A DNA stretch of 64,000 nucleotides from Amyelois transitella. Taxonomy: Eukaryota > Arthropoda > Insecta > Lepidoptera > Pyralidae. The notes beneath the pieces are model-generated. The model did no database searches, was not told the DNA's origin, and saw only the letters and a list, made by a program, of their open reading frames with translations. Below are positions 54,851 to 64,000 of this stretch, piece after piece. Made by a program: the position numbers and the translations under genes. The stretch spans positions 2,435,501 to 2,499,500 of the forward strand of contig NC_083519.1 in assembly GCF_032362555.1 (NCBI RefSeq), read 5' to 3'. The first letter of the stretch is position 1. Each line of letters opens with the position of its first letter.

Positions 54851-57830
54851 ACAAATTCTAAGCATAAATAATATAGACGAACTGACTATCGCAAGCTCAA
54901 TCACTTGCGATTGTTGCGAGCTAAGTAGGTACCATAATGTAAACAAATCGGACCTCACTATAATCTCGCAGAATATTCGCAGTATCTACGGTAACTTAGA
55001 TGACCTAGTGATAAATCTTTCATGCCTTGAATTTGAAGCCGATATTTTGATTTTGACAGAATGTCGCTTAGAGCATAATAAACCTATTCCAATAATAAAT
55101 AATTATAATTCATTCGCTTCAACTCGCTATTATAATCAAAACGATGGGATAGTTGTTTACATAAAGGAATTCTTAAAATATAATATAAAAGAAATAAAAC
55201 TAATTGATGCAACTTGTGTACAAATAGATATGTTCAATAATTCAATTTTAGGTATCTATCGCTCCCCCTCAAACCGTTATGCGGAACGGTTCATTAATTC
55301 CTTATCACAATATTTAACATCAATCAAATCTTGTCAAAACATAGTTATCACAGGTGATATTAATATCAATATAATTCAATTGGAAAAAGAATACGACTAT
55401 GAATTGAAAAATAGAACATCTTATTTGGATATGTTATCAACGCATGGTATTCTCGCTGGACATTCTATACCGACCAGGGAAAATAAATGTTACGACCACT
55501 TCATGCTAAAAATAAACAAGAAAAAACAATCAGCATTTATTGCTATTATGACAACAACAATTACCGACCATCTTACAACATTTCTTTGTATATCTAAATT
55601 GAAAAAACATCACACGGCCTCTAAAACTTTTAAAAAAATCGACTTTGAAAAATCACTAAAATGTCTTCAAGAAAAAAATCTTTCGCAACTTCTATTTTGT
55701 GATGACCCCGACACTCTAGTAGCTACCTTAATTCAAGGATTGGCAGACTCGATGGAAGAAAGCACAACCACAATAAAAATACAAAAAAGTAAGAGAATTA
55801 TAAAACCCTGGATTACCAGTGGTATTCTGAGATGTATTAAAAACCGTAATAAATTACAGAAAAAATCACGTGACGACCCTCTTAATGTAATAAAAAAAAT
55901 TACATATACACGATACAGAAACTATTGTAATAATCTTATTAAAAAATTAAAAAGACAATACGAGAGGAATTTACTAATAAATTCAATAAATAACAACAAA
56001 CAGCTTTGGAAAAATATAAAAACAATAACATACACAAATAAAAAACATTGCCCAAACAACGAACTATCTAACATGCAACCTACTGCCCTAGAATCTGCAA
56101 ATCTAGTAAATAACTATTTTGCAGATATTGGCAATAAACTTGCTAACGATATCCAACAAACCGTGAATAATAACGAACTTAATGATTATCTTAACTCCCT
56201 ACCAAGCCAGCCCCAATCTCTCGTTCTGCTAGATACGGACTATCAGGAAGTTAATAGTATAATAATGAATTTAAAATCGGATAGTGCCCCAGGTTGGGAC
56301 AACATAACTACGGCTTATCTTAAATATGTAAAAAACGAAATCATACCAATAGTAACACACCTGGCCAACCTCTGCTTCAAAAAGGGAATATTTCCAAATT
56401 TACTAAAAAAATCCGTGATAACGCCTATCTTCAAGAATGGGGACAGAGACAACATTAACAACTACAGACCTATATCCGTTCTTCCTGTTTTGGCTAAAAT
56501 ACTAGAAAAACTGCTCAATTCTAGACTATTGAAATACTTTGAGACATATAATATATTATCTTCAAACCAATTTGGTTTTAGGCATGGTATCTCAACGGAG
56601 GATGCAGTTACATCTATAACCACTCTAATTACTAAGCAACTGGATAATGGGAAGAAGTGTATGTCAATATTTTTAGACTTAAAGAAGGCCTTTGATACTG
56701 TCTCTGTCTCTATCCTATTACGTAAATTGGAAATAATTGGTGTAAGGAATACTCAATTGGCAATCTTTAGGGATTATTTAACTAATCGTAAGCAACAAGT
56801 TAAATTAGGGCAGACGGTGAGTGATGATGTTGATGTGACATGTGGCGTACCACAAGGTAGTGTTCTGGGACCTACCCTGTTTCTCGTTTATATAAACGAT
56901 CTTTGCAACCTGACTCTTGATGGGGCCAAACTATTTTCGTATGCTGATGACACATCAATTGTCTTCACTGGGTCAACGTGGACTGATATAAAGAGAAATG
57001 CGGAGCGGGGTGTGTCCCGGATCGCGACATGGCTTAAAAATAACTTGCTTACCCTTAATACAGAAAAAACTAATTTCATGTGTTTCAGTATTTATAAAAA
57101 TACTCAACCGTCACTAGATTTCTCTATGCAAATTCATACATGTCAAAATCCGACAATTGAATGTTGTAATTGTCCATCTATTAAGAAAGTAAGTCAGACA
57201 AAATACTTAGGTGTGATCCTGGACCAAAGATTGTCATGGTATCCTCAAGTAGAACAGTTGGCATCTAGGATACGTAAATTTATATGGATATTTAAGAACC
57301 TGAGATATATCGCCCCGGGCAAAGGTTCTAACACCAATGGCTCTAAGAATATACTTAACTATATTTACATTTCTTTGGTCCAATCAATCATTTCTTACTG
57401 CATCCCAGTCTGGGGCGGTGCCCTTAAGACTCGTTTTCTTGATGTAGAAAGAGCTCAGCGAAGTCTGCTCAAAGTAATGTATTTTAAAAAAAGGACATTC
57501 CCAACACATGAATTATATTCAGTGAGTAAAATATTGTCGGTCCGAAAATTATACATTATTAACTTAATCTTAAAAAAACATAAATCCGTCTCTTATAACC
57601 CGAATGTTGAAGCTAGAAGGAGAAAAATGAATGCGGTAGCGGTTCCTGTTATCAATACGGCATTTGCAAGAGTTCAGTTTGAAAAACGCTCAGCATATTT
57701 GTATAATAAGATAGATAAACAAATCAATATAAGTGATAAAACTCCATACGAATGTAAATCAATAATTATAAACTGGTTACAAAATTTAAGTTATGTTGAA
57801 GTGGAAAATTTATTGGAAAAGACGATTTAA
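54837..57830 (+). CDS. LINE ORF2: APE endonuclease and reverse transcriptase
   Basis: 997 aa. The N-terminal apurinic-type endonuclease (about 38-255) has SQNIRS with N46, LTECR with E75, GDININ with D174, DHF at 220-222 and TDH with D244-H245. The reverse transcriptase (about 480-730) has SDSAPGWDNI, RPISVLPVLAKILEKL at 544, FLDLKKAFD with D614, GVPQGSVLGP at 670 and YADD at 702-705. The C-terminal part contains KYLGVILDQRLSW and VWGGALKTR, typical of CR1/Jockey-group proteins. These two activities nick genomic DNA and copy the element RNA at the nick. No RNase H domain is evident. All listed catalytic residues are present and there are no stops. Confidence 0.96.
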   Translation: MIMGEQILSINNIDELTIASSITCDCCELSRYHNVNKSDLTIISQNIRSIYGNLDDLVINLSCLEFEADILILTECRLEHNKPIPIINNYNSFASTRYYNQNDGIVVYIKEFLKYNIKEIKLIDATCVQIDMFNNSILGIYRSPSNRYAERFINSLSQYLTSIKSCQNIVITGDININIIQLEKEYDYELKNRTSYLDMLSTHGILAGHSIPTRENKCYDHFMLKINKKKQSAFIAIMTTTITDHLTTFLCISKLKKHHTASKTFKKIDFEKSLKCLQEKNLSQLLFCDDPDTLVATLIQGLADSMEESTTTIKIQKSKRIIKPWITSGILRCIKNRNKLQKKSRDDPLNVIKKITYTRYRNYCNNLIKKLKRQYERNLLINSINNNKQLWKNIKTITYTNKKHCPNNELSNMQPTALESANLVNNYFADIGNKLANDIQQTVNNNELNDYLNSLPSQPQSLVLLDTDYQEVNSIIMNLKSDSAPGWDNITTAYLKYVKNEIIPIVTHLANLCFKKGIFPNLLKKSVITPIFKNGDRDNINNYRPISVLPVLAKILEKLLNSRLLKYFETYNILSSNQFGFRHGISTEDAVTSITTLITKQLDNGKKCMSIFLDLKKAFDTVSVSILLRKLEIIGVRNTQLAIFRDYLTNRKQQVKLGQTVSDDVDVTCGVPQGSVLGPTLFLVYINDLCNLTLDGAKLFSYADDTSIVFTGSTWTDIKRNAERGVSRIATWLKNNLLTLNTEKTNFMCFSIYKNTQPSLDFSMQIHTCQNPTIECCNCPSIKKVSQTKYLGVILDQRLSWYPQVEQLASRIRKFIWIFKNLRYIAPGKGSNTNGSKNILNYIYISLVQSIISYCIPVWGGALKTRFLDVERAQRSLLKVMYFKKRTFPTHELYSVSKILSVRKLYIINLILKKHKSVSYNPNVEARRRKMNAVAVPVINTAFARVQFEKRSAYLYNKIDKQINISDKTPYECKSIIINWLQNLSYVEVENLLEKTI

Positions 57831-58155
57831 AGTGACTATTACAATAATTAGTAATGTATATGTATGTAACTGTATATATATATATATATATGTATATATA
57901 ATTTATATGTAAGTATTGTGCATGTATGTGTATGTATGTTTATGTATGTATATTCTCTTTTCTTCTTTTTTTATAAATGATGATTATATTTCTTTATGTT
58001 ATGATAATAGTGCTAAGGAAGAGCGGAGTCTCCTGGCACAGGCGTGTTATGCATGCTTAAAAGGAGACTTCATCAACTAGTTTTTATAAAACAATGTATG
58101 TTGAAGAAATAAAGATTTTTTCATTTTTCATTTTCATTTTTTCATTAAAAAAAAA
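57831..58155 (+). other. LINE 3'UTR and terminal repeat
   Basis: It contains TATATATG and TGTATG microsatellites, a segment around GGAGTCTCCTGGCACAGGCG, AATAAAGATTTT near 58111, and a terminal TTTTTCATTTTTCATTTT series ending in an A run. Confidence 0.7.
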
Positions 58156-58260
58156 AAATAGTGACAGGATGCTAGCCCATCGCCTAAAAACAGAATTCCA
58201 AGTTTATAAACCTATCCCTTAGAAGCCTTTACCTTTTTTGTATTGGTGCCGGGAACCACT
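58156..58260 (-). repeat. Family A repeat, right part of the interrupted copy
   Basis: It begins AAATAGTGACAGGATGCTAG and proceeds to TGGTGCCGGGAACCAC, completing the copy begun at 52850. Confidence 0.8.
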
Positions 58261-58470
58261 TTCAATATCGCGATTTAGCATCTCGCTGTTATTGGCTGAT
58301 GGTTGGATGAAAGTCGCGGGCAACAATTAGCGAGTAATAATTTAAATAATCTTATTTATATATTTTACAATCAGAAAAATGTTTATCTAGCCTCTGAGAT
58401 ACTCGGAACTCCCACATATCTTTGTTATCTATCGTGTCCTATCAACGAAGGATAATAAATATCTGCTGAT

Positions 58471-58616
58471 ATATACATACATACATAAAATCACGCCTCT
58501 TTCCCGGAGGGGTAGGCAGAGAGTACCTCTTTCCACTTGCCACGATCTCTGCATATTTCCTTCGCTGCATCCACATTCATAACTCTCTTCATGCAAGCTC
58601 GGCGGTTTCGGGTACT
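58471..58616 (-). repeat. Family B repeat with an intact 3' coding segment
   Basis: Read on minus, 41 codons are open from STRNRRACMKRVMNV to KEICRDRGKWKEV and YPSGKEA, then TGA and a TATGTATG tail. This is the best-preserved coding version of family B here. Confidence 0.8.
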
Positions 58617-58636
58617 TTATAAGTTATTACTTTTAC

Positions 58637-58712
58637 ATTATATGGATACCTACGGATTTTCCCCTACTTATATATATATTTATAAGTAGGGGAAAATCCG
58701 TATCCATATAAT
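58637..58712. repeat. Inverted repeat with arms of about 32-36 bp
   Basis: Arms 58637-58672 and 58681-58712 (ATTATATGGATAC...CCCCTACTTATA and its complement) differ by one small indel and are separated by an AT spacer. It resembles a tiny foldback element. Confidence 0.75.
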
Positions 58713-58869
58713 CCCTATCCATACAAAGAAATCCAGTAGGTATATCCAAACACCATCAAGTTTGGCTTTCATTACATTTGTTAGTATCGCTCTCAAACTA
58801 TTTCTAGCACAAAAAAAAACATAAGTTTTATTTCAGAAAATTACCGGGGCCCGAAGTTCCGGGCGAGAC

Positions 58870-59125
58870 TTTATATACATACATATAGTCTCGTCTAAAT
58901 CCCTCGCGGGATAGACAGAGCCAGCAGTCTTAAAAAACCACGTACAAACCACGTTCAGCTGTATTGGTTTATTATGGAGTTGAGATTCAAATAGTGACTG
59001 GTTACCTATCGCCTGCAAAAGGAATCCCAACTTTGTAAGCTTATCCCTTAGTTGTCTTTTACGAAATCCATGGAAAAGATATGGAGAGGTTCTATGCTAA
59101 ATTGCCGAAAACCACACGGCAATAC
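58870..59125 (-). repeat. Family A repeat, near full length
   Basis: ATACATACATATAGTCTCGT tail, CGCGGGATAGACAGAGCC, and ACCACACGGCA end. Confidence 0.8.
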
Positions 59126-60784
59126 TACATAGATAAGGATAAATCATTCATCTGACACTTTTTCTTTTGTTGTTTAAGGACTTCGCAAAACTTGTATTTC
59201 TTCCGATCACTACATAAATCAGAATCTTAATTCCAGTATTAAATCATCCAGATAATAGTGGCCTTCGAGTCTTGTGGCCATAGACTCTGACTACACTTTA
59301 ACGGGTAAAGACGTGATATATACCTATGTATGAACATACTTATTACTTTAATGGAAATACCACTAGTTGTTCGCCGCGAAGTTAGACTTCGTGAACACGT
59401 TTATTATTACAAAATTGTGAATATCTCAAAAACGCCTAAACCGATTTTGTTGCCCAACGAACTTGAAAATTCTATTGACAGATCCTACATACCTTTTAAA
59501 TTTCATCAAAATCAGACCAGCGGTTTGAAAGTTGCGCATTGCAAACACACAAAAAATGCTTTTAAACTATCGCGTTTCATGATTATTAATGTATGCCATC
59601 AGGAATTAACGCGAAAATAGAAAAAACGGTATGTTCGCGTCCATATCTGTATGCGTACATTTATTTACAAAATGAATGAATGAATGATTTTTTTTGAGTT
59701 TCTCAAAATATGTGTCTATACATCGGATTTAGAACTGGCGGTCGACCAAAAATAACCACAATAAATCAAAGCTAATCTCATCCATTAGTAATTACCAGCA
59801 TTGTTTATCTAGCATTGCATCCGCGGCGGATTCTAAAAAGTACTACCTCAATGGAATTCAGTTAATTAGTTCCTCGGATGTAAGGTTTCCATAAGTCCGG
59901 AACTGTTCGGGAATCATCAAATTCAAATTCACTATTATGGGACATTTCAAACATCACTGAATAATTGTCTATTAATATAATTAGAGTAGGATTGTTCTTG
60001 ATTTTTTATGTCAATCCGTTCCATAGGACTGTTGTAGAATGTATTGACCAATAATCCAACCAACTGCATTATGGTTGTCTATAGCAATTGATTTAGAAAA
60101 GAAATATTTTTCTTTTCCAGCCCCCACAACATTGCATTTAATATCGCGAAAATCTATCGCTGTCCTGTTTTACTTCATAATAAAAAGCGAAACAGCGATA
60201 GTTTTTCGAGTGATAAGAACGGCGTCGCGCTCATGCCTGTCAGAGGGGCTGGTATTTATTTTGTATTTTGTCGATTTTTTTGTCGTAAACTCAAAAAGAA
60301 AATTCCTACTTACCTTAGTATACGTGTCGTGATACATTTACCTACTTAATTCTACTAATTGCATACTTTCTGTTAAAAATTAAAGATAGTAGGCTGAAGT
60401 TTAAATTTTATTTCACCTCTGTAGATACATGGTCACCCTACCGATGGAAATGCGTTGATTCCACCTCCATTGTTCGTCTCCGTGATTTTTGCCGGGAACT
60501 CGGAACTCAGACAAAAGACACATTTGGATCCAACCAGGCAGACTGCAAAAAAATGCTCGGAGCTTGCACGAGCCACTTAATTATGGAGGGCAGATAAGTA
60601 AGCCATTTGTGGGGATTTTTTTCAACCCCGACGAAAAAGATTTGTGTTCTAAGTTTGACCTGCTCGTCTGTTTGTTGTAAGTATGGCGATGTTCAATGAT
60701 TTATGTAGAGCGAAGAAATTAAAATGTTATTTAAAATATTTGAATGTACTAACCTGAATAGGTTACAATTTAAAAAAAAAGTTT
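59126..60784. other. Intergenic DNA
   Basis: No gene. About 59350-59560 carries a Lep-type repeat (ACCACTAGTTGTTCGCCGCG; CCGATTTTGTTGCCCAACGA). The open frames at 59330 and 60075 have no recognisable product. Confidence 0.45.
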
Positions 60785-61020
60785 AGTGCCGTGTGGTTAC
60801 CGGAATTTTACAATAGAACCACTCTTTTTCTTTCCCATGGATGTCGTGAGAGGCGACTAAGGTCTGATAAACTTGGGATTCTTCTTTTAGAGTAAACAAG
60901 CTGTCACTATTTCAATCTCAATTCTATCATTAAGGCAAACAGCCGAACATTCAGTCTTTTTGGGAGTGTTAGCTCTGTCTACCCCGCGAGGTGTACGGGC
61001 GTGCCTATATGTATGTGATA
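60785..61020 (+). repeat. Family A repeat
   Basis: GTGCCGTGTGGTTACCGGAA at the head and CCCCGCGAGGTGTACGGGCG at the end, with a TATGTATG tail. Confidence 0.8.
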
Positions 61021-61059
61021 AAACTCTTATTTGGGCATATGTAATGTGTGTCGTTAATA

Positions 61060-61260
61060 GGTTAAAACCAAATTCAAATTCAAAATTTTTATTCATTATT
61101 ATAGGATACTACTATATATCGCTTAATAATTGTCAAAACGTATGGTTTAACAACATTGGTTGACGTCAAATAAATTACTTAAAAACTAAGTTTACTGCCG
61201 CTTCCAAGGCGTCAGTGCAGAAGAAGCGGTAACAAACTGCACTGCAGCATTTTCTTCAAC
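61060..61260 (-). repeat. Family C-like repeat
   Basis: An AAATTCAAATTCAAAATTTT tail, TTGACGTCAAATAAATTACT, and CGGTAACAAACTGCACTGCA near the distal end. It is the inverted counterpart of 31310-31490. Confidence 0.6.
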
Positions 61261-61309
61261 AACGTCAACTTTACAATATTAATTAAACTTAGAATAGATA
61301 GAATTAATC

Positions 61310-61470
61310 AGTATGGATGTTTTTACTCATTCACGCAAAAACTACTGAACCGATTACGATGAAATTTGGTATGTAGGTAGCTGAAGACCCAGAATAACAC
61401 ATAGGCTATTACTATTTCGGAGACCCCGCGGGAATGATTCCACGCGGACGAAGTCGGGGGCGGCCTCTAG
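61310..61470 (-). mobile_element. Lep1-like non-autonomous element
   Basis: The reverse complement starts CTAGAGGCCGCCCCCGACTT and carries AATTTCATCGTAATCGGTTC. Same family as 12105-12303. Confidence 0.65.
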
Positions 61471-63820
61471 TACTTAATAATTTGTAAAAGCATTTACGGC
61501 TTATTGCCTTATCTAGCCCTGATTTTCTTTTTAGAATCGGCGTAGTAAAATGTATATAAATGAGTATGTACTTATTATAGAGTAAAAATAATATAATGAA
61601 TGATAATTAATCAAATAATTTCTATCATAACTCCGATGATTAACTACGTACCAACTTCTCTCCCTTTGTTTACGCGATACCAAGACTTTTAAATAAAAAA
61701 TTCCTAAAAGGTACTAAGTAAAACTTTCTACAATGTTTTGATATATAATCTCTCGGGCTCAGTAACGACTTTACCCCGCCATGAAAAACAATTTCTCTCA
61801 TATTAGAGGGAAATTCAATTTTCGAAGATGGTAGGTGCACGGATTTTTTTTTTCTACAGATAAAAAATAGCGCGCGCTGAAAGAAGGATGTAACAGTTTA
61901 TTTTTCTCAACATATTTTATTACACCTATTTGGTTAGATTGCTGTAATCTTGTATCGTAGAAAAAACTTTCAGCTAATTTTTATATTGTCATGTAGCGAG
62001 ATTTGGTTGGATAAACATTTTTGAAGCATTTATTTTTATATATCTCTTAAAGCTTTAAAAATAAGGATTATCCTAGAAAATTTACGCGCTTGATCTAATT
62101 TTATTCCTTTTTCACTACTTACGTGCGGGATTACTATTAGTGTTTCTGTAGTTATGCGTTAATTAATTTAATCGTAAATTTTATAATGATACATATAATC
62201 TCGTCTTTATCACTTGCGGGATAGACAGAGCCTATCAGTCTTTCCGAGACTGTTGAGTCTCGAAAAGACTGATAGGCCACATTCAGGTTTATATTGGAAT
62301 TGAGATTAAAATATGTGGAATGGAGTGGTCCTATTATTTTGTTTATTGGTGCCGGGAACCACACGGCACCTTAGAATGTTAAGTCAAGGATAATAAAGTT
62401 ACATTTTCATGTTCACCCTTACGAGAAAAGATATTTCAATATGAAACATCAACTCATTGCTTGAACAAAAATGTTACTGTCCACCATAAAAAAAGGAAAA
62501 ATGAAAAAAGGCAATACATATATAAATTCCGGCCTAGAATAGGATCCCGGCTTCCTGCGTGTCGTCGGAGATGACTAAGAACATAAAAAAATACCTCAAA
62601 AATACTTCAAAGCGACCATAGCAATTGAATCACATAAAAGCTGAAAATAAATGGAATTTAATTCATCGTTTCCCTCTACATAATTAACGCTAAAACATCA
62701 AAATATAAGGCAAATTGCATGGAGCGTCTTTTTTCTTTAACTAAGGGACAAAGGAAATTAGAGCCATTGAGAAACAAAGCAAGAGGCCGACCGCAAAATA
62801 ACGAGCACAGAACATCGAATGTACAGAAGTTAAGATGATTCAATGTGTAAAAAAAAATAATGATCGGGGCAAGTTCAAAGATGAATGTGCTTAGCTTCCG
62901 TCTAGCCTGGATTGCTCTGTAAACATATTTATTATGTATTAATATAAGCAACATTTTTTAATGTAGGTCTTCTGACATACACCCCTTTTACCGGTAGCGA
63001 GTAAGTAAATGAATTTATGTTTTTTATTTTATTTTAAGATGTTAGTCAACTTTGTTTTGTTGACAATGTTAATGTTTGGAATTTATTAATAAAATTATCT
63101 TTGGTAACTTTTCAAACTATGTTTTCACACCGAAATCTAATAAAAAATAACTACTAGTTGCCTAACCCTCTGTGAAAATCATCACATTACATTGACTTAA
63201 AATATATGTATGAAGCTCTATTTTTATTCTTTCAGTGTTATTTTAGTATTTACCATGGAAATTTGTGATTTCAAATTCACATCACACCGGTATTATTTCA
63301 GGTTATGTCGAGAATAATGTAAAATTATAACGAAGAAAAATTATAGGCTGATCGATGTTATCAATATACTATAAGATGACTACTGGCTATTTTCATCAAG
63401 AAGGTAATGACCTGAGTCTGAGAGGCATTTATTGTTAGAAGTCAGAAAACTGCTATAATACAAAAAAAAAAAGAAATACTCCTCTTTAAATCATCGCTGT
63501 AGATGCTCAATATAAGAAGAAGGAAAACGCTGCAAAAAAATAAATATTGCTTTTAAAACCAGTTACATTTCATTACTTATCTTATTGAGAAATAACCTAC
63601 CTACACAAATTACATTTTTATCAAAAATGTCATCTAAAAATCTTAGTAGCGGCCGTTTGATCGCAAAGGAAAATATAATTGGAACGGACAAAATTAAAAC
63701 TCCCCGAAAGATTCCCGGCTCGAGATAATTGGTAGGGATAGGAGAAAAACAAGAATTAATGTGGCACCATGAAAATACTTCAACGGAGCTTAATTAAGCA
63801 CCCACTTAGGAGCTTTGTTT
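61471..63820. other. Intergenic DNA
   Basis: No gene seen. It contains one family A copy at 62190-62370 (minus), which includes a duplicated hairpin block (GACTGATAGGCC / GGCTCTGTC-like), and otherwise featureless AT-rich sequence. Confidence 0.45.
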
Positions 63821-63829
63821 GTTGACTGT

Positions 63830-63885
63830 TGTTCAGTTAGTAACGCGGCTCAGTGTTTGCGAATTCGACGACAAGTCTGTATTTC
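63830..63885 (+). promoter_or_regulatory. Possible TATA-less promoter at right edge
   Basis: TTGTTCAGTTAGTAACGCGG contains an insect initiator (TCAGT). A DPE-like AATTC sits near +28, and CpG content rises locally. A gene would extend beyond the window. The evidence is weak. Confidence 0.2.
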
Positions 63886-64000
63886 TATTTTATTAGTAAA
63901 AAAACCTGACTGACTGACTTGGTCGAATCAATAGATAAAATAGCTGAATGATAAGAAAGCTGAAATTCGGCATGTTTGTAAACGTTTATAAACTAAAGTG

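Larger units (their letters stand above)
52926..58155 (+). mobile_element. Full-length CR1/Jockey-group LINE
   Basis: The element interrupts a family A repeat: the repeat stops after TTCAAATAG at 52925 and resumes with AAATAGTGACAGG at 58156, giving a short probable target duplication AAATAG. A relatively GC-rich 5'UTR (about 53090-53340) precedes ORF1 (53525-54403) and ORF2 (54837-57830). The 3' end carries TTTTTCATTTTTCATTTT-type repeats and a short A run rather than a long poly(A). All frames are open, so it is probably young and may be active. Clade placement (CR1, Daphne or a relative) is uncertain. Confidence 0.88.

Noticed and set aside
62676..62954. Minus-strand 92-codon frame
   Set aside because: No recognisable domain, composition typical of AT-rich DNA, and no supporting splice or promoter signals.

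Overview
This window looks like AT-rich nuclear DNA from a moth or butterfly (Lepidoptera). The evidence is multi-exon genes with GT-AG introns, no bacterial-style operons, and dense interspersed repeats of types familiar from lepidopteran genomes: Lep1-like pieces, a tRNA-derived SINE, and many copies of two repeat families ending in TATG-rich tails. I cannot name the species.

Three host genes can be assembled exon by exon. On the minus strand, 29668 to 14961 encodes importin-11 in 18 coding exons (3027 nt, 1008 aa). On the plus strand, 37199 to 45933 encodes subunit 1 of the conserved oligomeric Golgi complex (COG1) in 14 exons (2808 nt, 935 aa). On the minus strand, 49437 to 46606 encodes a secreted Gly/Tyr/Pro-rich protein, probably structural or cuticular, in 4 coding exons (609 nt, 202 aa) with a clear TATA/Inr promoter. 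Importin-11 and COG1 are divergent. COG1 and the Gly-rich gene are convergent, with polyadenylation signals of the two strands about 50 bp apart. All three reading frames close exactly across the predicted splice junctions.

Two long retrotransposons retain intact reading frames. At 33295-36180 (minus) a single 961-codon ORF has an N-terminal C2H2 finger, a reverse transcriptase with YLDD, a CCHC knuckle and a restriction-like endonuclease. It sits between the importin-11 and COG1 promoters. At about 52926-58155 (plus) is an apparently full-length CR1/Jockey-group LINE with ORF1 (coiled coil plus a domain resembling baculoviral FP proteins), ORF2 (APE endonuclease plus RT), and an open 144-codon frame exactly filling the inter-ORF gap. 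It is nested inside a family A repeat.

The left third (1-14.9 kb) has no recognisable full gene. It holds a possible 16-nt microexon at the left edge, a 2.15-kb terminal-inverted-repeat element peppered with 11 copies of a CCTAATACGG(A/C)GGTA motif, a possible miniature direct-repeat element, and a degenerate short-motif region at 8.5-9.7 kb. The right end (58-64 kb) is intergenic with repeats and one promoter-like site. The most unusual host-gene structures are a minisatellite that has multiplied a genuine 3' splice site of importin-11, a diverged second copy of an importin-11 exon, and a duplicated terminal exon of the Gly-rich gene.
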